DNA of 64,000 nt from CAZQKE01 sp964593865 (lineage in GTDB: Bacteria; Chloroflexota; Anaerolineae; JAAYZQ01): contig CAZQKE010000120.1 in NCBI GenBank assembly GCA_964593865.1, positions 1-64,000 on the forward strand. The letters run 5' to 3'. Numbering within the stretch: position 1 is the stretch's first letter; each line of letters starts with the position of its first letter. This document shows positions 1 to 7,892 of this stretch, piece by piece. Position numbers and translations under genes: made by a program. The notes beneath the pieces are model-generated. The model was not told where the DNA came from, did not search any database, and saw nothing but the letters and a program-made list of their open reading frames with translations.

Positions 1-192
1 AATGAGGGAGGCGATCAGCCCGCCGTAGACGTAGCCGGGGATGGCGGTGTGGTAGGGTTTGGGCGTAAAGGTGGCTACCGTTTCGTCGCCATCCCAGTAG
101 CTTTTGATGTGCAGGCCGTGTTCATTCAGCCGCCCGCAGCCGTAGCAGACGGCCAGGTCATCGGGGTAGTAATCTTGGAATGCTTTGGTCAA
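1..192 (-). CDS. PaaI-family thioesterase, N-terminal part (cut by window edge)
   Basis: The first 64 codons of a gene running off the left edge. The translation begins MTKAFQDYYPDDLAVCYGCG and continues with an N-E-H-G-L-H-I-K stretch. The Cys-x-Gly-Cys-Gly / Asn-x-x-Gly-Leu pattern near residue 20 is typical of PaaI/hotdog-fold acyl-CoA thioesterases. The start is a TTG at 192 preceded by GGGAGGT at good spacing; no ATG fits. It lies 113 bases downstream of ftsH on the same strand. The catalytic Asp/Glu and the rest of the hotdog fold are outside the window, so the substrate cannot be guessed. Frame and start are fairly sure, family moderately sure. Confidence 0.7.
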   Translation of the reverse strand, partial: MTKAFQDYYPDDLAVCYGCGRLNEHGLHIKSYWDGDETVATFTPKPYHTAIPGYVYGGLIASLI

Positions 193-305
193 TGCCGACC
201 TCCCAGGTTCGCAATCGTAAAGGGTCCGATCTCGTGCTCAAAGCGGGCGATAGGCTGCATTGGGGCTGCCGGATTCGTCCGGCGGAGCGTCCTGGGCCGG
301 TGGGA

Positions 306-2114
306 TCAGGCCAACAAGGCCTCAAATTCCCGGCGGTCCAGCGTCTCAACCTCAATGAGGCGTTGGGCGATGGCGTCCAATTTGGCGCGATAGGTAACCA
401 GGATGGCCATGGCCCGGTCGTAGGCGGTTTCAATGATGCGTCGTACTTCGTTGTCAATCTCTTCGGCCACCTGGTCGCTGTAGTTGCGCTGCTCGGCGAT
501 CTCGCGGCCCAGGAACACCATCTCTTCCCGGTCGCCAAAGGTGAGCGGCCCTAATTTCTTGCTCATGCCGTAGGCCGTCACCATCTTGCGGGCCATCTTG
601 GTCGCCCGCTCCAGGTCGTCGGCGGCGCCGGTCCACTTTTCGGCAAAGACCAACTCCTCCGCGGCGCGTCCGGCCAGCATCCCGGCGATGTCATCCTCAA
701 ACTTTTCCTGGGTGTGCAGGTAGCGGTCGTGTTCCGGCACGGCCAGGGTGTAGCCCAAGCTCATCCCCCGCGAGACGATGGATACTTTGTGTACGGGGTC
801 GCAATTGGGCAGTTTGCTCTGCACCAGGGCATGGCCGGCCTCATGGTAGGCCAGGACCTCTTTTTCTTCGGCGGTGATGAGGCGGCTCTTGCGCTCCGGC
901 CCGGCGATGACTCGCTCAATGGCTTCTTGGAATTCGGCCATGCCAATCGCCTTTTTGTTGCGTCGGGCGGCCAAGATGGCCGCTTCGTTGACCAGGTTTT
1001 CAATGTCGGCTCCCACAAAGCCGGGAGTCTGCTGGGCCAAGACCTCCAGGTCCACGTCGCGGGCCAGGGGTTTGCCCCGCACGTGGACTTCTAGGATGCC
1101 TTGACGCCCCTTGATGTCGGGGCGATCCAGGACCACGCGGCGGTCGAATCGGCCGGGGCGGAGCAGTGCCGGGTCTAGGATGTCCGGGCGGTTGGTGGCG
1201 GCGATGACGATGATGTTGGTGTCCGTGCCGAAGCCGTCCATCTCGACCAGGATCTGGTTGAGGGTTTGCTCCCGTTCGTCGTGGGAGCCGCCCAGCCCGG
1301 CCCCCCGATGGCGCCCCACGGCGTCAATCTCATCTACAAAGATGATGCAGGGAGCGTTGCGCCGCGCCTGGTCGAACAGATCGCGAACCCGCGCTGCCCC
1401 GACGCCGACGAACATTTCGACGAATTCGGAGCCGGAGATGGAAAAGAAGGGCACGCCCGCTTCGCCGGAGACCGCCTTCGCCAGCAAGGTTTTGCCCGTG
1501 CCGGGAGGCCCCATCAATACGACGCCTTTGGGGATCCGTGCCCCCAATGAGATGAATTTCTGTGGCTCTTTGAGGAATTCGACGACTTCGGCCAGTTCCT
1601 CTTTGGCTTCTTCCACCCCCGCCACGTCGTCAAAGGTGACGGTGGGCTTTTCACCGGTGAACATCCTGGCCCGGCTCCGACCGAAGGACAGGGCCTGATT
1701 GTTGGTCCCCTGGGCCTGACGCATCAGGAAGAAAAAGAGGGCGGCCAGCAGGATGAGGGGGAGGAAGGTCAAGCCCACTTCAAACATATTTTGCCAGAGG
1801 GAGTTGGGCTGAACTTCAATGTCCACTTGGGCCAGCGCCGCCGGGCCGACGCCCAGGAGAATCAGGGTCTCGGTCAGATCAACGCCGGGTTCTTTGCGGG
1901 AAAGGAACAACCGGTCGTCCTTGTATGTGATTTTCAGGACGTCATCTTTGACGGCGATCTCACGGACCGCGCCGGCGTTGATGTCGTCCACCAGCTGGGA
2001 AAGGGGGATCTCCCTCTGGACCTCGCCGTCGGTTTGCAGGAAGCTATACATAATGGCAACCGACGCAATGAGGATCAGGGAGTAGACCAACGCCCCCCGC
2101 CAGTTTGCATTCAC
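306..2114 (-). CDS. ftsH: ATP-dependent zinc metalloprotease FtsH
   Basis: Membrane-anchored AAA+ protease that degrades misfolded and short-lived membrane and cytosolic proteins as a hexamer. The 602-residue protein has an N-terminal membrane segment (about residues 9-26), an extracytoplasmic FtsH domain, a second membrane segment (about 115-132), then the AAA module with Walker A GPPGTGKT, Walker B IIFVDEIDA, the second region of homology (ATNRPDILDPALLRPGRFDRR) and the protease zinc motif HEAGH. Length is close to the usual 600-650, with a shorter C-terminal tail than E. coli FtsH. It has its own promoter at 2193-2222 with a palindrome in the presumed 5' leader, and is followed by the thioesterase gene. 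Confidence 0.97.
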   Translation of the reverse strand: MNANWRGALVYSLILIASVAIMYSFLQTDGEVQREIPLSQLVDDINAGAVREIAVKDDVLKITYKDDRLFLSRKEPGVDLTETLILLGVGPAALAQVDIEVQPNSLWQNMFEVGLTFLPLILLAALFFFLMRQAQGTNNQALSFGRSRARMFTGEKPTVTFDDVAGVEEAKEELAEVVEFLKEPQKFISLGARIPKGVVLMGPPGTGKTLLAKAVSGEAGVPFFSISGSEFVEMFVGVGAARVRDLFDQARRNAPCIIFVDEIDAVGRHRGAGLGGSHDEREQTLNQILVEMDGFGTDTNIIVIAATNRPDILDPALLRPGRFDRRVVLDRPDIKGRQGILEVHVRGKPLARDVDLEVLAQQTPGFVGADIENLVNEAAILAARRNKKAIGMAEFQEAIERVIAGPERKSRLITAEEKEVLAYHEAGHALVQSKLPNCDPVHKVSIVSRGMSLGYTLAVPEHDRYLHTQEKFEDDIAGMLAGRAAEELVFAEKWTGAADDLERATKMARKMVTAYGMSKKLGPLTFGDREEMVFLGREIAEQRNYSDQVAEEIDNEVRRIIETAYDRAMAILVTYRAKLDAIAQRLIEVETLDRREFEALLA

Positions 2115-2171
2115 CTTGTGCCTCCAAAAGGGACCCGGTCACCAGGGGCCACCGGGCCGATGTACGATTTT

Positions 2172-2188
2172 ACGAACGTAACGTGCGT
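2172..2188. promoter_or_regulatory. Palindrome in the ftsH leader, candidate operator
   Basis: ACGAACGTAACGTGCGT is a 17-base near-perfect palindrome (one mismatched pair, central A). It sits immediately downstream of the ftsH -10 box, so it would cover about +1 to +20 of the transcript. The position fits a repressor site; it is not the CIRCE sequence. Regulator unknown. Confidence 0.45.
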
Positions 2189-2192
2189 TAGG

Positions 2193-2222
2193 ATTATACC
2201 AGAGGAAAAAAGAATCTTCCAA
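2193..2222 (-). promoter_or_regulatory. Sigma-70-type promoter of ftsH
   Basis: Read on the minus strand: -35 TTGGAA (2222-2217), 18-base spacer, -10 TATAAT (2198-2193). The -35 box overlaps the last bases of rpiA (stop at 2224). Confidence 0.65.
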
Positions 2223-2223
2223 T

Positions 2224-2904
2224 TCAGCCCCGCCGCAGGGTGCGGACTCCATCCTGCCCGGCAACGATGACCGCGTCGGCCATGTCCAGGAACAGGCCGT
2301 GTTCAACGATGCCCGGTCGGTCGGCCAGGGTTCGGGCCAAAGCGTAGGGATCGGCGATGCCCTGGGGGAACCGGCAAAGGACCAGGTAGTTGCCGTCGTC
2401 GGTGATGACGGGGCTGCCGTTCTCTTCCAACCACAATTCGGCGTGACAGCCCAGCCCCTCCAACCAGCGGACGTGGGCCTGTGCTTCAAAGGGCACGATC
2501 TCCACCGGCAACGGTCCGTGCCCCAGGCGGGGAACCAGTTTGCTTTCATCCACGATCACCAAAAAGCGGTCGGCGTGGACCTCTACGATTTTTTCCCGCA
2601 GGGCGGCTCGGCCCCGCCCTTTGATCAGGTTGAGGGAGGGGTCCACTTCGTCGGCTCCATCCACGGCCAGGTCCAAACGGGGGTGATCGGCCAGGGTGGT
2701 GAGGGGGATGCCCAGAGAACGGGCCAGCTCCGCCGTCCGCTCGGAGGTGGGTACGCCGACGATGTCGCGCAGTGTCCCCTTTTGGAGCCGTTCGCCCAGC
2801 ATCCGAACAAAGTAGGCGGTCGTTGAGCCTGTTCCCAGGCCCAGGGCCATGCCGCTGCGGACATGGCCCAGGGCCTGTTGCGCTGCTTGTTGCTTCAGGT
2901 TCAT
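2224..2904 (-). CDS. rpiA: Ribose-5-phosphate isomerase A
   Basis: Interconverts ribose 5-phosphate and ribulose 5-phosphate in the pentose phosphate pathway. The 226-residue product has the family signatures: GLGTGSTTAYFV phosphate loop near residue 22, DLAVDGADEVD near residue 80 with the catalytic-region Asp residues, and KGRGRAALREKIV with the Lys that follows. The ATG at 2904 gives the normal RpiA length (about 220-230); upstream in-frame sequence lies inside the aldolase gene in another frame. It follows the aldolase stop by 7 bases, so the two are probably co-transcribed as a small central-carbon operon. Confidence 0.93.
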   Translation of the reverse strand: MNLKQQAAQQALGHVRSGMALGLGTGSTTAYFVRMLGERLQKGTLRDIVGVPTSERTAELARSLGIPLTTLADHPRLDLAVDGADEVDPSLNLIKGRGRAALREKIVEVHADRFLVIVDESKLVPRLGHGPLPVEIVPFEAQAHVRWLEGLGCHAELWLEENGSPVITDDGNYLVLCRFPQGIADPYALARTLADRPGIVEHGLFLDMADAVIVAGQDGVRTLRRG

Positions 2905-2911
2905 CGGGGTC

Positions 2912-3865
2912 TTAGCCGGTGAGGGCAGCTCGGACCTCCTCCAGGCGGCCTGCACTGCCCAACTTTTCGTTCTTGTGGGCGATAAATTTGGCGTATTCGG
3001 CCATAAAGATTTTGCCCGGTTTGCGGAAGTCAATGTTTTCCGGGTGATCGCGAAAGTACTCACGGTGGACTCGTGTCCACACCAGACGCCCGTCGGTGTC
3101 AATGTTGACTTTGGTCACCCCCAAGGGCACGGCTTTGGCGAATTCGTCCTCGTCCACGCCACGGGCCGAAGGGTCCATGGCCCCTCCGGCGGCGTTGATG
3201 CGCTCCACCTCCTCCCGCGGCACGGAGGAAGAACCGTGCATCACCAGGGGGAAGCCGGGCAGGCGACGTTGGATCTCGGCCAGGCGGTCAAAGTGTAACC
3301 CCTGCCGCCCTTTGAATTTGTATGCTCCGTGGCTTGTGCCGATGGCCACCGCCAGGCTGTCGCAACCCGTGCGGGCCACGAACTCGGCGGCTTCGTCGGG
3401 GTCGGTGAGCATGGCGTGCTTTTCATCCACGGCTATATCCTCCTCCACGCCCCCCAACATGCCCAGCTCGGCCTCCACGCTGACGCCTTTGGCGTGGGCA
3501 CGCTCCACGACGCGGCGGGTGATGGCAACATTCTCCTCAAAGGGGAGGTGGGAAGCGTCGATCATCACCGAGGAATAAAAGCCCGATTCAATGCAATCGT
3601 AACATGTCTCCTCGTCTCCGTGGTCCAGATGGACGGCAAAGATGGCTTCGGGAAAGATCTCTTCGGCGGAGCGGATGAGGCCCTCCAGCATTTTGACGAG
3701 GGCATATTTGCGTGCGCCCCGCGAAATCTGGATGATGAACGGAGCTTGGGAATCCAGGTTGCCCCGGAACAGGCCGATGCACTGTTCCATGTTGTTGATG
3801 TTGTATGCCCCAATGGCAAAGCGACCATAGGCGATTTTGAACAGGTCTTTGGTTGTAACGATCAT
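2912..3865 (-). CDS. fba: Class II fructose-bisphosphate aldolase
   Basis: Zinc-dependent cleavage of fructose 1,6-bisphosphate in glycolysis and gluconeogenesis. The 317-residue protein shows the class II motifs in order: a metal-binding His in FAVHLDHGDE, the VEAELGMLGGVEED stretch, AVAIGTSHGAYKF, LVMHGSSSVP and KVNIDTDGRL for phosphate binding. Length matches the family (about 300-320). ATG start at 3865 preceded by GGGAGGA. Forms an operon with rpiA. The sugar specificity (fructose versus tagatose bisphosphate) is not proven by these motifs. Confidence 0.92.
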   Translation of the reverse strand: MIVTTKDLFKIAYGRFAIGAYNINNMEQCIGLFRGNLDSQAPFIIQISRGARKYALVKMLEGLIRSAEEIFPEAIFAVHLDHGDEETCYDCIESGFYSSVMIDASHLPFEENVAITRRVVERAHAKGVSVEAELGMLGGVEEDIAVDEKHAMLTDPDEAAEFVARTGCDSLAVAIGTSHGAYKFKGRQGLHFDRLAEIQRRLPGFPLVMHGSSSVPREEVERINAAGGAMDPSARGVDEDEFAKAVPLGVTKVNIDTDGRLVWTRVHREYFRDHPENIDFRKPGKIFMAEYAKFIAHKNEKLGSAGRLEEVRAALTG

Positions 3866-3892
3866 AGCGTCCTCCCTTCCAAAGTCATCGGG

Positions 3893-3921
3893 ATTATATT
3901 TACCGGAGCGTCAACAAGAAA
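3893..3921 (-). promoter_or_regulatory. Possible promoter of the aldolase-rpiA operon
   Basis: Minus strand: perfect -10 TATAAT (3898-3893), 17 bases behind a poor -35 TTTCTT (3921-3916). It overlaps the end of the cytochrome gene. The -10 is convincing, the -35 is not. Confidence 0.35.
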
Positions 3922-4298
3922 CTCACCAAGTCTGCTACCTGCTCTTCGTGTTCCTCACGCCATTTGGCGTAAACTCTGACCGGCATCACGCCGTCGGCGA
4001 AGCCGGGCGTGGGCGGCACATCTTCCTGGGTGATGACTCGCCACAGGTACTCCTCCCCCTTGTTTCCCACACCGGCCAGGGAAGGACCGACGATGGTGCG
4101 CCCTGCTTGCAGGGAATGGCAGGCGTGGCACGAAGGACGCACCCCCCGACGGAACAGCCACTCACCCCGCCGTTGCATCTCGGCGGATTCTGCGAAGGTT
4201 TGATCGGCGACGGGAGTCGAGCGAGGACTGCCGGGATGTTCGCAGGCTGTTAGGGCCAGCATCAGGAACAAGGCGGCCATCAGTCCGACTCTTCTCAA
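3900..4298 (-). CDS. Monohaem cytochrome c lipoprotein
   Basis: A 132-residue exported protein: signal peptide with lipobox LTAC (Cys at about residue 19) and one CHACH haem-attachment motif near residue 57, followed by a cytochrome-c-like helix pattern and a candidate axial Met (DGVMPV) about 47 residues later. Predicted to be tethered on the outer face of the cytoplasmic membrane and to carry one electron. It overlaps the receiver gene by 4 bases and is the last gene of the ODP-kinase-receiver operon, so it may be a redox partner or an output gene of that system. Partner unknown. Confidence 0.85.
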   Translation of the reverse strand: MRRVGLMAALFLMLALTACEHPGSPRSTPVADQTFAESAEMQRRGEWLFRRGVRPSCHACHSLQAGRTIVGPSLAGVGNKGEEYLWRVITQEDVPPTPGFADGVMPVRVYAKWREEHEEQVADLVSFLLTLR

Positions 4299-4681
4299 GC
4301 CCCTTCCACCTCCTGTTCATCGGCGGGCCGCAGCCTCTTTGCCAGATCGCGTAGTTGCACGAAGCTGATCGGTTTCAGCAAAACCAGGTCGCTTTCTTCC
4401 TGCAAAATGTCGGCCATCTGGGGGTTGGCCGTGGCCAACAGAACTTTGGTGTCGGTCAAGCGTTTATCGGCGCGGATGAAACGCAGGATCTCGTCGCCGG
4501 AGACGTAAGGGAGGTGCAAGTCCAACACGACCAGGGCAGGCACAATCTGCGATAACCGCTCCAGGGCAGCCCGCCCATCGGTGATGATTTCGGTTTCAAA
4601 GCGGGCCATCTGCAGGGCATAGGCGAAAATATCGGCCTGATCCGGATCGTCTTCAACCACCAATGCCAACGGGTCCGTCAT
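4295..4681 (-). CDS. Single-domain response regulator (receiver only)
   Basis: 128 residues covering just one CheY-like receiver domain. The acidic pocket is VVEDD near residue 9, the phospho-acceptor Asp lies in VVLDLHLP near residue 54, and the conserved Lys is in LLKPIS near residue 103. No DNA-binding or enzyme output domain, so it must act through protein contacts, as CheY or a phosphorelay intermediate does. It overlaps the kinase by 4 bases at its start and the cytochrome gene by 4 bases at its end, so the kinase upstream is the obvious partner. Confidence 0.92.
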   Translation of the reverse strand: MTDPLALVVEDDPDQADIFAYALQMARFETEIITDGRAALERLSQIVPALVVLDLHLPYVSGDEILRFIRADKRLTDTKVLLATANPQMADILQEESDLVLLKPISFVQLRDLAKRLRPADEQEVEGA

Positions 4682-6750
4682 TGTTCTCCCTCCTTTACCT
4701 CTTCATAGGGGAGCAGGATGGTGAAGGTACTGCCCTGTCCCACCGTGCTGTCCAGCCGAATCTCACCTCCCATCAGCGTTGTCAGCTCCTTGACGATGGA
4801 CAACCCAAGCCCAGATCCGGTATGCTGTTGTCGGCTGGCCGTTCCATCCACCTGCCGGAAAGGTTCAAAGATAAACTCCTGGGCTTCCGGGGGAATGCCG
4901 CAGCCCGTATCGGCAACCTCCATGGCCCATCGGTCGGCATCGGCCCGGTAGATGCGGACGCTGACCACACCTTGCTCGGTGAACTTGATGGCGTTGCTGA
5001 CCAGGTTGCTCAGAATCTGTTGGAGCCAATAAGGGTCTCCCTTGATCTTCGGTGGCATATCCGGAGCGACATCGGCCTTCAGCTCCAGGCCCTTTGCTTG
5101 GGCCAGAGCACGGGCCGTGGAAAGAGCGGTTTCAATCAGTTTGGACGGGGAGAAGGGCTTGGTGTTGAACGTAATCCGGCCCGATTCTATCTGGGCTTGT
5201 CCTAACAGGTTGTTGACAAAGGTCAGGGCCTGTTCGGTGCTGTTGATGATGTCCCTCAGAACCTCCCGCTGCCGCTCGGTCAGGGGGCCGTAGACACCCT
5301 CTTGGAGCATCTCCACCCGCCCCAGGATGACGCCCAAAGGGGTGCGCATGTCGTGGCTGACGTTGGCCAGGAGCTGGGTTTTCAGCTGGCTGGCCGCCAG
5401 GGCTTCTTCGTGGGCGCGGGCCAGTGCCGCTTCTGCCTCTTTGCGCCGGGTGATGTCGCGGTCGTAGATCAGGACGCCTTCCACGTTGCCCTCTGCATCA
5501 AGGAGAGGGGTCCCTTTGCGCCAGACGGTGACGGTGCGACCGTCCCCCCGCACGATGAGAATCTCCCCTTCGGCAGATTGCCCCCGACGCACCAATTGCC
5601 ACTTTTCGTGGGAAAAGGAAATTGAAGAGGGAGCCATGAACTCGGTGATCTTTTGGCCGATCATCTCCTCCGCAGGTCGCCCGTAGAGACGCACGGCACT
5701 GGAGTTGCAGTCGGTGATGATCCGCTCCCGGTCCAGGACAAGGACGGCATCGGGTGCGGCTTCAAACAGGTAGCGGAACCGCTGCTCGCTCTGTTGCAGT
5801 TTCCGCTCCATCTCTTTACGGATGGTGATATCGTCTTTGACCGCCAAATAGTGGATGATCCTGCCTTCTTCGTCCAAGATGGGCGAGATGGTCGCCGCTT
5901 CCCAGTAGAGATCGCCGTTCTTCTTTTTGTTGATGAGTTCCCCTTGCCACACGCCACCGCTGCTGATGGTCTGCCACATCTCTTCGTACAGCTCCGGCGG
6001 GTGTTTGCCCGATTTGAGGATGCGGGGGGTCTGACCGATGGCTTCCTCACGGGTGTAGCCGGTGATGCGGGTAAAGGCGGGATTGACATACTCAATATTC
6101 CCCTGGGGATCGGTGATGACGATGGTGCTCGCGCTCTGCTCCACGGCGCGGGAAAAGAGGCGTAGTTCCTCGGCCGTCGCCGCCAGCTGCCGGGCGTGAG
6201 CCTCAATCTGGTCCAGGTCCCGCTGGCGGAGGATGGTCGCGATCAGGAGTGCGGAGGAGACCACAACGACAAAGCCGCTCAGGTAAAACAGGTGCTCTGC
6301 ATGTTCGGGAGGGACAAAGTATGTGAGAAGCAACAGGGAAATCACACTTGCCGTTTCCAGGGCCAGCAATCCCCATGGGCGCAAAAGCAGACTGCCCAAG
6401 ACCAACGTGGGGATGATCCAGATCAAGATGCGGATGAGGTGTTCCGGTTCGGGGATCGGTTGGGAAAGGGTTGTCACGAGGGGGATGGCGGTAAAGACGG
6501 TCAGGATCAACACGAGGCCCAGGCGAAAGTACTTGGTCCGGCTCAGGCCGTAGACGGCGATGAGTACGAGCGTCGCCGGAAAGAAAAAGGGCACCGGGTG
6601 TCCGGTCAGGAGGGTGCGTAGGAAGCTGGAGATGAAATACAGGGGAAGCAACACCAGCACCAAAGCGGCCAACAACCGCGCCCGGCGGCGTTCCTCTACT
6701 TTGCGGACGGCAGGGGCCGGCTCGATCAGCCGGCGCCACAATTTTTGCAT
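4678..6750 (-). CDS. Membrane PAS-PAS sensor histidine kinase
   Basis: 690 residues. Six hydrophobic segments fill about residues 25-195, then two PAS/PAC domains (about 200-315 and 325-440), a HisKA dimerisation domain with the phospho-acceptor His in NVSHDMRTPLG, and a HATPase domain with N box (LSNLVSNAIKF), G1 box DTGCGIPP and G2 box GSGLGLSIV. This is a complete kinase. The gene starts 9 bases after the ODP-like gene and overlaps the receiver gene. PAS domains can bind haem, flavin or small ligands; nothing in the sequence identifies the ligand here. The neighbouring ODP makes oxygen or redox the likeliest cue. Confidence 0.93.
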   Translation of the reverse strand: MQKLWRRLIEPAPAVRKVEERRRARLLAALVLVLLPLYFISSFLRTLLTGHPVPFFFPATLVLIAVYGLSRTKYFRLGLVLILTVFTAIPLVTTLSQPIPEPEHLIRILIWIIPTLVLGSLLLRPWGLLALETASVISLLLLTYFVPPEHAEHLFYLSGFVVVVSSALLIATILRQRDLDQIEAHARQLAATAEELRLFSRAVEQSASTIVITDPQGNIEYVNPAFTRITGYTREEAIGQTPRILKSGKHPPELYEEMWQTISSGGVWQGELINKKKNGDLYWEAATISPILDEEGRIIHYLAVKDDITIRKEMERKLQQSEQRFRYLFEAAPDAVLVLDRERIITDCNSSAVRLYGRPAEEMIGQKITEFMAPSSISFSHEKWQLVRRGQSAEGEILIVRGDGRTVTVWRKGTPLLDAEGNVEGVLIYDRDITRRKEAEAALARAHEEALAASQLKTQLLANVSHDMRTPLGVILGRVEMLQEGVYGPLTERQREVLRDIINSTEQALTFVNNLLGQAQIESGRITFNTKPFSPSKLIETALSTARALAQAKGLELKADVAPDMPPKIKGDPYWLQQILSNLVSNAIKFTEQGVVSVRIYRADADRWAMEVADTGCGIPPEAQEFIFEPFRQVDGTASRQQHTGSGLGLSIVKELTTLMGGEIRLDSTVGQGSTFTILLPYEEVKEGEQ

Positions 6751-6759
6751 GAAGGTCTC

Positions 6760-7524
6760 CTATTTGGGGAGCTGATAGATGCCCCGCTTCAAAAGCAGGT
6801 CTGTCCCGCACTCCAGGTTGGCAACCCAGTCGATGAACCGTTTGACCATTTCTCTTCCTTCAAACATGGCCCCGTGTTGGGGTACGAGCCGCTCAATGTC
6901 CATGTGCCAGGCCATGGCCGCCCACTGACGACAGACCTGGGGAGAGGGCATGTAGCGGCGATGAAAGTCTTCCATGTACCGGATGTGGGCGTCAAAGTCG
7001 CTCACGACCTGGTAGGCATTGTCCGGTATCAACGAGGCCCCCAGGTCGCCGGAAAAGAGGGTCTTGGACACCGGATCGTAGACCTGGATGTTGCCGGTGG
7101 AGTGAAGGAAATGGGCCGGGATCAGGAGCAACTCCGTCCCCCCGAATTCCAGGCGCATTCCCTCGTCGGGGATGGAAAGGATCCGGTCCGTCGTGAGGCT
7201 CTTGGTACAAAAGGCAGGAATGAAGCGCAACCAAATGGAAGGGAAACAGATGGTCGCATCGGAAACCAGCAGATAGCCGTTCAGCCCGGCCCCTACGTCC
7301 GGGTCTTGGTGGGAAAGGATGACGTATTCTAACTTCTGCGAGGGCAGGAAAGAGGCCATCTCCGCCGTCAGTTTGGAAAAGAGCTTATTGCCGCCGGGGT
7401 CCAAAAGCACTCCTTTGTCGCCGTGGATGATGAGAAACTGATTGGCCTGAACTTCGCCTTCTCCTGCGAGGTCATGGAACATAATGCAGCGATGGGTTCC
7501 GTCGTTGAAAAGCTCCGTAGCCAT
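6760..7524 (-). CDS. ODP-like metallo-beta-lactamase-fold di-iron protein (oxygen sensor type)
   Basis: 254 residues with the metallo-beta-lactamase fold in the flavodiiron/ODP variant: SHQDPD (the H-x-E-x-D position of flavodiiron proteins with Asp for Glu), AHFLHSTGN, LFSGDLG and PQHGAMF supply the di-iron His/Asp ligands. The usual last His of HxHxDH is absent, as in ODP. There is no flavodoxin domain, so it is not an oxygen-reducing FDP. ODP of Treponema is known to sense oxygen for chemotaxis signalling. Start: ATG at 7524 lies 9 bases after AGGAG; the ATG at 7533 abuts the SD and is less likely. First gene of the operon with kinase, receiver and cytochrome. Confidence 0.82.
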   Translation of the reverse strand: MATELFNDGTHRCIMFHDLAGEGEVQANQFLIIHGDKGVLLDPGGNKLFSKLTAEMASFLPSQKLEYVILSHQDPDVGAGLNGYLLVSDATICFPSIWLRFIPAFCTKSLTTDRILSIPDEGMRLEFGGTELLLIPAHFLHSTGNIQVYDPVSKTLFSGDLGASLIPDNAYQVVSDFDAHIRYMEDFHRRYMPSPQVCRQWAAMAWHMDIERLVPQHGAMFEGREMVKRFIDWVANLECGTDLLLKRGIYQLPK

Positions 7525-7556
7525 GGCATCCATCTCCTTTGCTAAGCTCGGAACGT

Positions 7557-7585
7557 ATTATAACCGCCATTGACGCGGAAAGCAA
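7557..7585 (-). promoter_or_regulatory. Promoter of the ODP-kinase operon
   Basis: Minus strand: -35 TTGCTT (7585-7580), 17-base spacer, perfect -10 TATAAT (7562-7557), about 25 bases before the SD of the ODP gene. Confidence 0.7.
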
Positions 7586-7800
7586 ATAGGGCCATACAGA
7601 CGGTAGGGCAAATTTCACACCGCAGAAGCAGAATGCGCCGAGCAACACGGCACACGCTGCTCCTTCCGGCCCTGTGACCGGGCGTCTGCGTAGGCGGACG
7701 CCCCATGCTATCGTCCAAGCCATCGGCCTGTAATGCCGCATAGCCCGGCCCAGGGGAGGGACATGGGCCGGAAGCCGATTGCTGTAGCCTCTTGCGTCAC
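7586..7800. other. Intergenic stretch between divergent promoters
   Basis: About 215 bases between the leftward ODP promoter and the rightward antiporter-cassette promoter. It is GC-rich and holds no reading frame with family features, no RNA gene and no clear hairpin terminator. Confidence 0.5.
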
Positions 7801-7829
7801 TTGCTGCTTTGCCGTTTTTGTGATAGAAT
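7801..7829 (+). promoter_or_regulatory. Promoter of the antiporter-like cassette
   Basis: -35 TTGCTG (7801-7806), 17-base spacer, -10 TAGAAT (7824-7829); 63 bases ahead of the first gene of the cassette. Confidence 0.55.
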
Positions 7830-7892
7830 ACCTGCCGTGCCGCCCGCCCGTCTGGTGCGACCGGGGGCGGCAATTTGTTGGACAGAGGGGCC

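Noticed and set aside
2299..2826. Plus-strand frame opposite rpiA
   Set aside because: Antisense shadow of a strongly conserved gene; no SD or domain.
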